Part shown: positions 1 through 7,488 of the stretch, in pieces
Layout: every line of letters begins with the position of its first letter
Position numbering within the stretch: the first letter of the stretch is position 1
From: Asaia bogorensis
GTDB lineage: Bacteria > Pseudomonadota > Alphaproteobacteria > Acetobacterales > Acetobacteraceae
DNA length: 16,156 nucleotides
Assembly: GCA_945873675.1 (NCBI GenBank)
Contig: CAMCEP010000032.1
Location: forward strand, 1 to 16,156
Reading direction: 5' to 3'
Translations under genes and position numbers: made by a program
The notes under the pieces: generated by a model
The model's input: the letters and a program-made list of their open reading frames with translations, nothing else
Database searches by the model: none
What the model was told of the DNA's origin: nothing

Positions 1-25
1 GACGCAATCCACCTCCGTTGAGGCT

Positions 26-30
26 GGAGG
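26..30 (+). promoter_or_regulatory. Strong Shine-Dalgarno for the first gene
   Basis: A perfect GGAGG lies 7 bases before a GTG codon at 38. It decides the GTG start of the M14-family gene. The frame stays open to the left window edge, so without this site a longer N-terminus could not be excluded. Confidence 0.7.
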
Positions 31-37
31 GAAAGCC

Positions 38-970
38 GTGCCGCATTTCGCGGTGGGGCTGGATACACCCGATCTGCGTCCTTGGCTTGGCGGCAATTGC
101 GGCATTCCCGGCGTTTGGTCCTTTACCGCCGCAGCACCTGGCCCGCATCTGGCGCTGGTTGCGCTGACCCATGGCAATGAAATCGCGGGCGCCATTGTAC
201 TGGCCGAGCTGCTTGCCGCCGGCATCCAGCCGGAACGCGGGCGACTTAGCCTGATCTTTGCCAATACCGATGCCTTCCAGGCCTTTGATCCAGAAAACCC
301 GACCGCCACGCGCTATCTGGAAGAAGATCTGAACCGGCTTTGGGGCGAGGATAGGCTGCAAAGCCCACGCGATTCGCGCGAAATGCGCCGGGTCCGCACC
401 TTGCTGCCGGTGATTGAAAGCGTGGATGTGTTGGTGGATCTGCATTCCATGCTCTGGCCATCCGATCCGCTGAGTTTGGTGGCTGATACGCCGCAGGCGA
501 TCCGGCTTGGGCAATCGCTCGGCACACCGCGCCTGACAGTCGCTGATCCTGGACATATGGCCGGGCGGCGCCTGGTGGATCATGCGCGCTTCACCAAACC
601 AGGGAGCAGCGCTGCCGCGGTGCTGGTGGAAGCCGGCCAGCATTGGGAAGCAGCAACGGTTGCCGCCACGGCGCAAAGCGCGCACCGCGCGCTTGGGTTT
701 TGTGGCATTCTTGGCTCTACCCCGGCGCCCTGGCCGGAGCCTCCGCTGCTTGCGCGCGTCACGGAAACCGTGACCGCGACATCACATAATTTCATGTTCG
801 TGCGGGAATTTCGCGGCGGCGAGGTTATCCCCGAAGCGGGCACGGTGATTGCCCATGACGGCGCGCGGGAAATTCGCACGCCGTATGATAATTGCCTGTT
901 GGTTGTGCCAACGCCGATCGCGCCGCGCGGGCATACCGCAGTGCGCCTTGCGCGCTTTCATGCCCCCTGA
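38..970 (+). CDS. Succinylglutamate desuccinylase/aspartoacylase (M14) family zinc deacylase
   Basis: The 310-residue product fits the AstE/AspA branch of the zinc carboxypeptidase fold, which hydrolyses N-acyl amino acids or similar amides in the cytoplasm. Visible signatures are the zinc motif THGNE (H45, E48), the DLNR substrate-binding motif (N99, R100), the third zinc ligand in VDLHS (H136) and a likely catalytic glutamate in VLVEAG (E198). A small beta-rich C-terminal part follows from about residue 240, as usual in the family. There is no signal peptide. The start is GTG, chosen for its strong GGAGG. The next gene begins 72 bases later on the same strand and encodes an FAH-family enzyme, so a small catabolic operon is possible. 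The substrate cannot be read from the sequence: no other arginine-succinyltransferase pathway gene is near, so I do not call it astE. Confidence 0.88.
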   Translation: MPHFAVGLDTPDLRPWLGGNCGIPGVWSFTAAAPGPHLALVALTHGNEIAGAIVLAELLAAGIQPERGRLSLIFANTDAFQAFDPENPTATRYLEEDLNRLWGEDRLQSPRDSREMRRVRTLLPVIESVDVLVDLHSMLWPSDPLSLVADTPQAIRLGQSLGTPRLTVADPGHMAGRRLVDHARFTKPGSSAAAVLVEAGQHWEAATVAATAQSAHRALGFCGILGSTPAPWPEPPLLARVTETVTATSHNFMFVREFRGGEVIPEAGTVIAHDGAREIRTPYDNCLLVVPTPIAPRGHTAVRLARFHAP

Positions 971-1042
971 CCCAGGCACGGGGCTTGCGCTAAAGCCCTG
1001 GCCGCGCTTGCCTGCCCGCCTTGCTCAATATGGGGAAACCAG

Positions 1043-1933
1043 ATGGCTGCCTTGAACCTGATCACCTTTGCCGATGCGGCCGGAAGCCGCGCGGGTGTGC
1101 TGCTTTCGGGCGGGCGCGTGCTTGACTTGGCCGTTGCGATGCCGCCGGCGCGCGACATGCTGGCCGTGATTGATGGCGGCGCCGCCATGCTGGCCGCGAT
1201 TCGCGCCCTTGCCGCCAATCCGCCCGCCAATGCGCTGCTGGCGCTGGCGAGTGTGGCGCTGCAAGCGCCCATCCCGAAGCCGCGCCGCAACGTGTTCTGC
1301 GTCGGGCGCAATTACATGGATCACGTCGCGGAAGGCGATCGCACGCGCGGCATTACGCAAAGCGAAGTGCCGAAATACCCGCAATTCTTCACCAAGGCCG
1401 CCGATTGCGTGATTGCCCCCGGTGCCAATGTGCCAACGCATGAGGGTGTCACCAAATGGCTCGATTACGAAGTTGAGCTGGTGGCGATTATCGGCACAGC
1501 CGGGCGTGACATCCCTAAGGAAAAAGCGCTGGAGCATGTCTATGGCTGGACCATTGGCAATGACGTGACCGGGCGCGATTTGCAGCGCCGCCATGGCCAA
1601 TGGTTCAAGGGCAAGTCGCTGGATCGTTCCTGCCCGCTGGGGCCGGTGATTGTGCCTGCCGCCGACCTGAACGCCGCTGATCTAGCGATTAGCCTGAAGC
1701 TGAATGGCGAACAGCGCCAATCCAGCCGCACCAGCAAAATGATTTTCGATGTGACGGAAATTATCCATCAGCTTTCATCCGGCTTCACCCTGCTGCCGGG
1801 CGATGTGATCATGACCGGCACGCCTGAAGGTGTGGGCTATGCCATGCAGCCGCCGCAAACCATGAAGGCGGGCGATGTGATGGAATTGACGATTGAGGGC
1901 ATTGGCACGCTGACCAATACCATCAGCGACTAA
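1043..1933 (+). CDS. Fumarylacetoacetate hydrolase (FAH) family protein
   Basis: The 296-residue protein has a short N-terminal domain (about residues 1-80) and then the FAH catalytic fold. The domain opens with FCVGRNYMDH (85-94). The Mg/Mn ligands are E143 and E145 in DYEVELV and D174 in GNDVTGRD. The usual lysine motif FKGKSLD (188-194) and the closing GTPEGVG (259-265) are present. Family members hydrolyse or decarboxylate C-C bonds in beta-diketo acids, hydrate or isomerise 2-oxo acids, or act as acylpyruvases in aromatic or sugar-acid breakdown. The ATG is preceded by GGGGA 6 bases upstream. The polysaccharide-deacetylase gene starts 6 bases after the stop, so the two are probably co-transcribed. 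All key residues look intact. The exact substrate is not determinable. Confidence 0.92.
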   Translation: MAALNLITFADAAGSRAGVLLSGGRVLDLAVAMPPARDMLAVIDGGAAMLAAIRALAANPPANALLALASVALQAPIPKPRRNVFCVGRNYMDHVAEGDRTRGITQSEVPKYPQFFTKAADCVIAPGANVPTHEGVTKWLDYEVELVAIIGTAGRDIPKEKALEHVYGWTIGNDVTGRDLQRRHGQWFKGKSLDRSCPLGPVIVPAADLNAADLAISLKLNGEQRQSSRTSKMIFDVTEIIHQLSSGFTLLPGDVIMTGTPEGVGYAMQPPQTMKAGDVMELTIEGIGTLTNTISD

Positions 1934-1939
1934 GTCCTC

Positions 1940-2584
1940 ATGGAAATTTGCCTCAGCTTCGACAATGGGCCGGAGCCTGAGGTAACGCCCGGCGTGCTGG
2001 CGGTGCTCGCGCGCCGCCGCATCACAGCCATGTTTTTTGTGATTGGCGAGAAATTGCGTGAACCCAAAGCGCGCGCCCTAGCCGCGCGCGCCCGGGATGA
2101 AGGCCACCAGATTGGCAATCATACGCTGACGCATGGCGCGCCACTTGGGCGGCGCAGCGCGGCCGAAGCAATAGATGAAATCTCGGAAACCGATGCGCTG
2201 ATTGGTGATCTTGCTGCGCCCGAGCGCTATTTCCGCCCGAATGGCGGCGGTGGTGCCTTGGGCGCGCATCTATTGAACGGCACGACCGCGCGGCACTTGA
2301 TGGCAGAACAAACGACCATGGTGCTGTGGAATGCCGTGCCCGGCGATTTCCGCGACGCAGATGGTTGGCCCGCCACGGCCCATGCGATGCTGAAGGCGGC
2401 CCGCGATCCGGTCATGCTCGTGCTGCATGACCTGCCCAATGGCGCCATGCGCCGGCTCGATCGCTTTCTGGGGGAGGTCCAGGATCAGGGCTGGCATTTC
2501 CGCGCCGATCCGCCGCCCTGCTGCGTGCCGCTACGCCGCGGCATCCCAGGGCCGGATTTCGCGCGCTATATCGCCGGGCCCTGA
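1940..2584 (+). CDS. NodB-type polysaccharide deacetylase family protein, altered metal motif
   Basis: This 214-residue single-domain protein shows the carbohydrate esterase 4 layout: motif 1 near the N-terminus (SFDNGPEP, 6-13), motif 2 HTLTH (H61, H65), motif 3 around RYFRPNGG (96-103) and a C-terminal LHD (H163). Classical members carry DD in motif 1, the second aspartate being a metal ligand; here it is D8-N9. Motif 3 also departs from the usual RPPY. The histidine pair is intact, so the fold is secure but metal use or activity may differ. There is no signal peptide or lipobox, so a cytoplasmic location is inferred; this is odd for a peptidoglycan or chitin deacetylase. No obvious Shine-Dalgarno is seen 6 bases after the FAH stop, so translational coupling is likely. 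Its 3' end overlaps the convergent acetyltransferase gene by 19 bases. Confidence 0.82.
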   Translation: MEICLSFDNGPEPEVTPGVLAVLARRRITAMFFVIGEKLREPKARALAARARDEGHQIGNHTLTHGAPLGRRSAAEAIDEISETDALIGDLAAPERYFRPNGGGGALGAHLLNGTTARHLMAEQTTMVLWNAVPGDFRDADGWPATAHAMLKAARDPVMLVLHDLPNGAMRRLDRFLGEVQDQGWHFRADPPPCCVPLRRGIPGPDFARYIAGP

Positions 2585-3207
2585 ACGGGGCGTGCCGGCA
2601 CGCCCATCACCCTAGTCCCCGGCGGCACATCTTCGACCACCGCCGCGCCGGCGCCAATCACCGCGCCCGCGCCAATGGTGATGCCGGGTCGCACCACCGC
2701 GCCTGCGCCAATCAGCGCGCCCGCCCCAACCCTGACACCACCGGCCAGCACCGCGCCGGGGCCGATATGCGCGGCTTCTTCCAGCACGCAATCATGCTCA
2801 ACAATCGCGCCGGTATTGATGAGGGCGAGCGGGCCGATCTCCGCCTCCGGCCCGATCACGGCGCGGGCAAGGATGGCGGCACCCTCCCCGACCCTTGCGC
2901 CATGGCCGATCAGGGCTGTGGGGTGGATAAGGCTTGGCAGGACAAAGCCGGCGGCGCGTAGGCGACCCGCCGCGGCAAGGCGCTGGGCATTATTGCCGAC
3001 CGCGGCATGGGCAAGCGTCACCCCCTGGCCGGCTAGCGCGACAAGCAGGCTTTCATCGCCAAGTACTGGCAGGCCAAGCACCTGGCTTGCCTTGGATGCG
3101 GCATCCAGAAAGCCGGCAATATCGTATCCGCCAGCCGCCAGCAGCAGATCAGCCATGGCCTTGCCATGCCCCCCTGCACCCAACAGAAGAATGCGCTTGC
3201 GTGTCAC
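2566..3207 (-). CDS. NeuD/PglD-like sugar O/N-acetyltransferase (left-handed beta helix)
   Basis: The 213-residue protein begins with a Rossmann-like motif (RILLLGAGGHGKA, 5-17), as in PglD/NeuD enzymes. From about residue 95 it consists of imperfect hexapeptide repeats (IGxGAxV type) that form a trimeric left-handed beta helix. It ends with the usual VMGVPARPV cap. H138 in VEHDC and H147 in AHIGPG match the conserved histidines of PglD-type enzymes, which transfer acetyl from acetyl-CoA to a nucleotide-linked amino sugar or sialic acid. I chose the GTG start at 3207 because it forms a GTGA overlap with the stop of the upstream lipoprotein gene; the longer frame upstream is arginine-rich antisense-like sequence. 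No sugar-nucleotide or sialic acid gene is adjacent, so the acceptor is unknown. Confidence 0.88.
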   Translation of the reverse strand: MTRKRILLLGAGGHGKAMADLLLAAGGYDIAGFLDAASKASQVLGLPVLGDESLLVALAGQGVTLAHAAVGNNAQRLAAAGRLRAAGFVLPSLIHPTALIGHGARVGEGAAILARAVIGPEAEIGPLALINTGAIVEHDCVLEEAAHIGPGAVLAGGVRVGAGALIGAGAVVRPGITIGAGAVIGAGAAVVEDVPPGTRVMGVPARPVQGPAI

Positions 3208-4175
3208 GGCCCTGCGCCGGGGCGGGGAAGCGCCGCCGCGCGGGGCGGCAGGGCGAGCCCACCAGGTGCCGCATTGGGCTGCGCCGCCTGGCCCGTTGCC
3301 CCCTCGCGTTTCGGCATGCCACCGGCGTTTTCGATCACGCGCTGCACGCCGCCCGCGGCCTCGGCCGCCACGGCAAAGGCGATATCGCCCCAATGCCGGT
3401 CCAAAAGCCCTGACGGGATTTCATTCATTTGCAGCACGCGGCCCAATTCCTGCCCATCGCGGCGGGAGATGATCCAAAGGATTTCCACCCTTTGCATACC
3501 CCGCCCCACCGGCACGACATTGACACGCCCATCGGCGGCAAAACCCGCGCCATCCGCCACATCCTGCGCCAAGATCCCGTAATCACCCAAGGATTCTTGC
3601 ATGCGCGCCGTCAGGCTATCATTGCCATCGCCAGGCGCACCCCGCACCGGCAGTAGATAAAGGCGCGGTGGGCCGGAAGCCGCAAGCGCGGCTGGGTTGG
3701 TGGATTTCCGCGCCGCTTCCGCCCTCAGCAGCAAATCGGCTGCGCGCCGAGAGGCATCATTGGCCACATCCGCAAACAGGGCAGCGCTGGGGCGCGACCA
3801 ATCACGCGCCGGGATGGCGCTGCCCTCGGCCACCCCTTGCGGGGCGCCATCGGGGTCGAATAGAGCGTAGCGCGGCACCACACGATTGCCTTCAAGGCGC
3901 ATATCCATGGTCAGGCGCCAATCGAGCGGCAGGGGCGCTTCGGCGACCGCCGGCACTTCGCGCTTGAGCAGTGCCTCAGCGATGGCCTTGGCGAAGGCTT
4001 CCGATTCGGTGGCGGTGAGCATCGCCGCTTCGGACGGCGGGACAGCCAAGCGATAGGGGGGCGGCACCACCAACCGACCGGCCATTCCACCCGGATTGCC
4101 GCGGAAGGGCTGCGGCAGATCGCCACAGGCCGCCAGCGCCAATAACGCCAAACCCGCAAGAAAACGCCGCTTCAT
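3204..4175 (-). CDS. Predicted lipoprotein of unknown function
   Basis: The 323-residue protein starts with a lipoprotein signal peptide (basic MKRR, hydrophobic core, lipobox LAAC with the acylated Cys at 17). It is therefore probably membrane-anchored and faces the periplasm. Two mixed regions follow: about 35-155, and about 170-290 containing a LYLLPVRGAPGDGN stretch and a well-formed segment from EIPSGLLD to AAGGVQRVI. The last 30 residues are Ala/Pro/Gly-rich and look disordered. I know no functional family for it, although similar lipoproteins seem to occur in related alphaproteobacteria. It shares a 4-base overlap with the acetyltransferase gene downstream and with a 22-codon hydrophobic ORF upstream. 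It has no clear Shine-Dalgarno of its own, which suggests coupled translation. Function is not assigned. Confidence 0.8.
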   Translation of the reverse strand: MKRRFLAGLALLALAACGDLPQPFRGNPGGMAGRLVVPPPYRLAVPPSEAAMLTATESEAFAKAIAEALLKREVPAVAEAPLPLDWRLTMDMRLEGNRVVPRYALFDPDGAPQGVAEGSAIPARDWSRPSAALFADVANDASRRAADLLLRAEAARKSTNPAALAASGPPRLYLLPVRGAPGDGNDSLTARMQESLGDYGILAQDVADGAGFAADGRVNVVPVGRGMQRVEILWIISRRDGQELGRVLQMNEIPSGLLDRHWGDIAFAVAAEAAGGVQRVIENAGGMPKREGATGQAAQPNAAPGGLALPPRAAALPRPGAGP

Positions 4176-4240
4176 AGCATGACACAGGTGGCAAGCAGCG
4201 TCAGGAAGCTGAGGACCAGGAACATGACAAGATAGGGCAT
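4172..4240 (-). CDS. Candidate 22-residue hydrophobic micro-ORF coupled to the lipoprotein gene
   Basis: An ATG at 4240 opens a 22-codon frame. Its TGA overlaps the lipoprotein ATG as ATGA (4172-4175). Almost all residues are hydrophobic (it begins MPYLVMFLVL and has a single Cys near the end), so the product would be one membrane span. No other ATG, GTG or TTG start lies upstream in this frame back to about 4310. There is no good Shine-Dalgarno. It could be a real micro-protein, a translational leader for the lipoprotein, or chance. The exact ATGA overlap, a style repeated elsewhere in this window, is the main argument for it. Confidence 0.35.
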   Translation of the reverse strand: MPYLVMFLVLSFLTLLATCVML

Positions 4241-4305
4241 GGGCGCTTCATGCCATGGCCGGCCCCCAGCGGGAAGATCAGGGCCGATTTCCCCAGGGCG
4301 GTTTA

Positions 4306-4314
4306 TGTTCTAAT
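4306..4314 (+). promoter_or_regulatory. Candidate leuS promoter (extended -10)
   Basis: TGTTCTAAT is an extended -10 element (TGn followed by TCTAAT, 5 of 6 matches to TATAAT) in the 113-base divergent gap between the lipoprotein operon and leuS. No convincing -35 box sits 16-18 bases upstream, which is tolerable for an extended -10. A start near 4321 would give a leader of about 33 bases before the leuS ATG. This is a prediction by eye. Confidence 0.35.
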
Positions 4315-4353
4315 CAGGCCGTAGTCCCCCTTTCGCATTGGCCTTCGCTTCAC

Positions 4354-6960
4354 ATGACCGATACCCAAGCAGCGGCCGAAAAAGCCGCGCCGCGTTACGA
4401 TTTTCACCGTGCCGAGCCGCGCTGGCAGCAGGCGTGGCAAGACCGCGCCTGCTTTGTGGTGCCCGATGTGCCGCCTGCGGACGCGCAGAAATACTATGTG
4501 TTGGAAATGTTCCCCTACCCCAGCGGCAAGATCCATATGGGCCATGTGCGCAATTATACGCTGGGCGATGTGGTGGCGCGCTATAAACGCGCGCGCGGGC
4601 ACATGGTGATGCACCCCATGGGTTGGGATGCCTTTGGCCTGCCCGCGGAAAACGCAGCGCGCGAGCGTGGCATCCACCCTGCCAAATGGACCTATGACAA
4701 TATCGCCAATATGCGCGCGGAATTGCAGCGCATGGGGCTGTCGCTCGATTGGGCACGGGAATTCGCGACCTGCGATGTGGAATATTACGGGCGGCAGCAG
4801 CAATTGTTGATCGATTTCTGGCGCGCTGGGCTGGTGGAGCGCAAGGAATCCTGGGTGAATTGGGACCCGGTGGATGGCACGGTGCTCGCCAATGAACAGG
4901 TGATTGATGGGCGCGGGTGGCGTTCTGGCGCGCTTGTCGAGAAAAAGCAGCTCAGCCAATGGTTCTTGAGCATCACGAAATTTGCGCCGGATTTGCTGGA
5001 AGCGCTTGGCGGGCTGGATCGCTGGCCGGAACGCGTGAAGCTGATGCAATCCAACTGGATCGGGCGGAGTGAAGGGGCGCGGGTGAAGTTTGCGCTGACA
5101 GAACCAGCGGCTGAACTTTCCGAGATTGAGGTTTTCACCACGCGACCCGACACACTTTTCGGCATGTCGTTCCTCGCCGTTGCCGCCGAACACCCCTTGG
5201 CCGCTGCCGCTGGCATGCGCGATGCCAAGGCGGCGGAATTCATTGCCGAATGTCGCCGCATGGGCACATCAGAAGCCGCGATCGAACAGGCAGAAAAGCG
5301 CGGCTTTGATACGGGTTTCCGGGTGAAGCACCCCTTCACCGGGCGTGAATACCCGGTTTGGATCGCGAATTTCGTGCTGATGGAATATGGCACGGGGGCA
5401 ATTTTCGGCTGCCCCGCGCATGATCAGCGCGATCTGGATTTCGCGCGCAAATATGGGCTTTCCGTGACGCCGGTGGTGCTGCCACAGGGCGCGGATGCCG
5501 CCACTTTCAGCGTCGGCGATGTCGCGCATACCGAAGATGGTGTCGCGTATAATTCAGGTTTCCTTGATGGGCTTGGTGTTGCGCCAGCCAAGCGGCGCGT
5601 GATTGATGAGCTGGAAAAGCTCGGTGCCGGTCAGGGCATTGTGAATTGGCGGCTGCGTGATTGGGGCGTTTCACGTCAGCGCTATTGGGGCTGCCCCATT
5701 CCCTTCATCCATTGCGATGATTGCGGCGTGGTGCCGGTGCCGGATGATCAATTGCCGGTGCGTCTGCCAGATGATGTGGATTTCGCGAAGCCCGGCAATC
5801 CTTTGGACAATCACCCAAGCTGGAAGCATGTGGCTTGCCCGAAATGCGCCAAGCCGGCGCGGCGGGAAACCGATACCTGCGACACCTTCGTTGATTCATC
5901 TTGGTATTATGCGCGCTTCTGTTCGCCGCGCGCGGCGGAACCCGTCACACGCGGCGCGGTGGATGGCTGGCTGCCGGTGGATCAATATATCGGCGGGATC
6001 GAGCACGCGATTTTGCATTTGCTCTATTCACGCTTCTTCTCCCGCGCCATGAAGGAAGCGGGGCATCTTTCCGTGGATGAACCCTTCGCAGGCCTGTTCA
6101 CGCAGGGCATGGTCCAGCATGAAAGCTATAAGGGTGCCGATGGCCGCTGGCTTTATCCGGAAGAAGTGGACTTCGCGATTGGCGCCGATGGCACGCGCAG
6201 CGCGACTGTGAAGGGCAGCACGGAGACGGTGACGATTGGCCGGGTTGAGGCCATGTCCAAATCCAAGCGCAATACGGTGGACCCCGGCGCGATCATTGCG
6301 AAATACGGTGCCGATACGGCGCGCTGGTTCATCCTTTCCGACAATCCACCCGAACGCGATATGGAATGGACGGAATCGGGCGTGGCGGGTGCTTATCGCT
6401 TCACGCAACGCGTGTTCCGCATTGTGGAAGCCGCACTCCCTGCCCTGCCGGCTGCCGGCACTGCGCCGGAGGAAACCGGCAAGGCTTTGCGGCGCGCAAC
6501 GCATCGCGCCATTGCAACCGTGACAGAAGCTTTGGAGACCTTCGCCTTCAATGTCGCAGTCGCACGACTTTATGAATTCGCCAACGCCATTGAAGCGGCG
6601 AAGGATGCGCCGGGTGGCGCAAAGCGGGAAGCGTTTGAAATGCTGGCGCGGCTTTCAGCGCCAATGATGCCGCATCTGGCAGAAGAAGTTTGGTCCCTGC
6701 TGCGGCCCGATGATGGGGCGCTGGTGGCAGAGCTTCCCTGGCCGGAAGCCGATGCCGCGCTGTTGGTTGCGGAAAGCGTGACCCTTGCCGTGCAGGTTTT
6801 GGGCAAGCTTCGTTCGACCATCGAAGTGCCGGTGGGGGCGAGTGAGGAGGCAATCTTCGCCGCCGCCGAGGCTGAAGAAAATGTGCGGCGCGCGCTTGGG
6901 GACAAAACGATCAAGAAGCGCATTCATGTCCCTGGCCGGGTGGTCAATTTTGTCATCTAG
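4354..6960 (+). CDS. leuS: Leucyl-tRNA synthetase
   Basis: This class Ia synthetase charges tRNA-Leu in the cytoplasm. The 868 residues match the usual bacterial length of about 860. The HIGH motif is HMGH (61-64), followed by WDAFGLPAEN. The CP1 editing domain carries the threonine-rich TTRPDT (262-267) and the GTGAIFGCPAHDQRD block with the editing aspartate D357. A zinc-knuckle-like CPKC segment follows, then the KMSKS loop, which here reads AMSKSK (633-638) with Ala in place of the first Lys. The anticodon-binding and C-terminal domains are complete. The ATG at 4354 (MTDTQ) is preferred over the in-frame ATG at 4255, whose extra 33 residues do not resemble LeuRS. No clear Shine-Dalgarno is visible. 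lptE starts inside its 3' end and holA follows, an arrangement shared with other proteobacteria. Confidence 0.98.
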   Translation: MTDTQAAAEKAAPRYDFHRAEPRWQQAWQDRACFVVPDVPPADAQKYYVLEMFPYPSGKIHMGHVRNYTLGDVVARYKRARGHMVMHPMGWDAFGLPAENAARERGIHPAKWTYDNIANMRAELQRMGLSLDWAREFATCDVEYYGRQQQLLIDFWRAGLVERKESWVNWDPVDGTVLANEQVIDGRGWRSGALVEKKQLSQWFLSITKFAPDLLEALGGLDRWPERVKLMQSNWIGRSEGARVKFALTEPAAELSEIEVFTTRPDTLFGMSFLAVAAEHPLAAAAGMRDAKAAEFIAECRRMGTSEAAIEQAEKRGFDTGFRVKHPFTGREYPVWIANFVLMEYGTGAIFGCPAHDQRDLDFARKYGLSVTPVVLPQGADAATFSVGDVAHTEDGVAYNSGFLDGLGVAPAKRRVIDELEKLGAGQGIVNWRLRDWGVSRQRYWGCPIPFIHCDDCGVVPVPDDQLPVRLPDDVDFAKPGNPLDNHPSWKHVACPKCAKPARRETDTCDTFVDSSWYYARFCSPRAAEPVTRGAVDGWLPVDQYIGGIEHAILHLLYSRFFSRAMKEAGHLSVDEPFAGLFTQGMVQHESYKGADGRWLYPEEVDFAIGADGTRSATVKGSTETVTIGRVEAMSKSKRNTVDPGAIIAKYGADTARWFILSDNPPERDMEWTESGVAGAYRFTQRVFRIVEAALPALPAAGTAPEETGKALRRATHRAIATVTEALETFAFNVAVARLYEFANAIEAAKDAPGGAKREAFEMLARLSAPMMPHLAEEVWSLLRPDDGALVAELPWPEADAALLVAESVTLAVQVLGKLRSTIEVPVGASEEAIFAAAEAEENVRRALGDKTIKKRIHVPGRVVNFVI

Positions 6961-7486
6961 ACGCGCCCTTATCGCGCTTGGCCTGCCGCTATTGGCAGCG
7001 GGCTGTGGCTTTCGGCCCATGCATGGCCGGAGCGGCCTGCGCGAAGATGCGCAGGTGTCAGACGCGCTCGCAGCCGTGAAGGTTGGGCTCATCACTGAAC
7101 GCCAGGGGCAATTGATGCGTCGGCGCCTGGAAGAAGGGCTTGCCCCAGCCGGGCGCGGCGTTGTCACGGCGAAATATGATCTGCGTATCGGCCTTGGTTA
7201 CGGCGTGGAACTGCAAGGCTTTCGGCGCGATGGTTTCCCAAGCCGCGTGCGGTTCAGCGCCACCGCGCAATGGTTCCTGTTTGATGTTGCCGCCCCGCCG
7301 CGCGAAATCACGCGCGGCACCGAACGCGCCTCTGACGCCTATGACATTCCGGAAAATCAATTCTTCGCTGCCGATGTTGCGCGCGATACGATGGAACGCC
7401 AATTGATCGAGCAATTGGCGCAGCAGATTCTGGAAAGGCTCGCCATGCATTTCCGCCGGCCAGCGCAAGGCACGGCGCCGGCCTGA
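6926..7486 (+). CDS. lptE: LPS assembly lipoprotein LptE
   Basis: The 186-residue protein has a lipoprotein signal peptide with lipobox LAAGC (Cys27) directly followed by GFRPM, the typical start of mature LptE. The rest is a small alpha/beta domain ending in a long helix rich in charged residues and Leu (about 145-175). LptE is an outer-membrane lipoprotein that plugs the LptD barrel and helps insert LPS into the outer leaflet. Its place between leuS and holA supports the call. The start is uncertain: ATG at 6926 overlaps leuS by 35 bases, while an in-frame TTG at 6950 with GGGTGG upstream would give a more usual short signal peptide (MSSRRALIAL). The stop lies 2 bases before the holA ATG. 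LptE sequences diverge widely, so the call rests on the lipobox, size and synteny. Confidence 0.85.
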   Translation: MSLAGWSILSSRRALIALGLPLLAAGCGFRPMHGRSGLREDAQVSDALAAVKVGLITERQGQLMRRRLEEGLAPAGRGVVTAKYDLRIGLGYGVELQGFRRDGFPSRVRFSATAQWFLFDVAAPPREITRGTERASDAYDIPENQFFAADVARDTMERQLIEQLAQQILERLAMHFRRPAQGTAPA

Positions 7487-7488
7487 CC

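Noticed and set aside
1..21. Possible tail of an upstream gene (six codons ending in TGA at 19-21)
   Set aside because: Too short to recognise and may be chance; only the strong GGAGG that follows is reliable.
38..970. Specific assignment as astE or aspartoacylase
   Set aside because: The family motifs are clear, but no arginine succinyltransferase pathway genes are nearby and the substrate cannot be read from sequence.
977..1000. Hairpin GGGCTT/AAGCCC in the 72-base gap before the FAH gene
   Set aside because: Only a 6-bp stem with no U-tract; too weak to call a terminator, and the flanking genes run in the same direction.
2675..3472. 265-codon plus-strand frame opposite the acetyltransferase gene
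   Set aside because: Low-complexity Ala/Pro/Arg product that mirrors the hexapeptide repeats of the real minus-strand gene.
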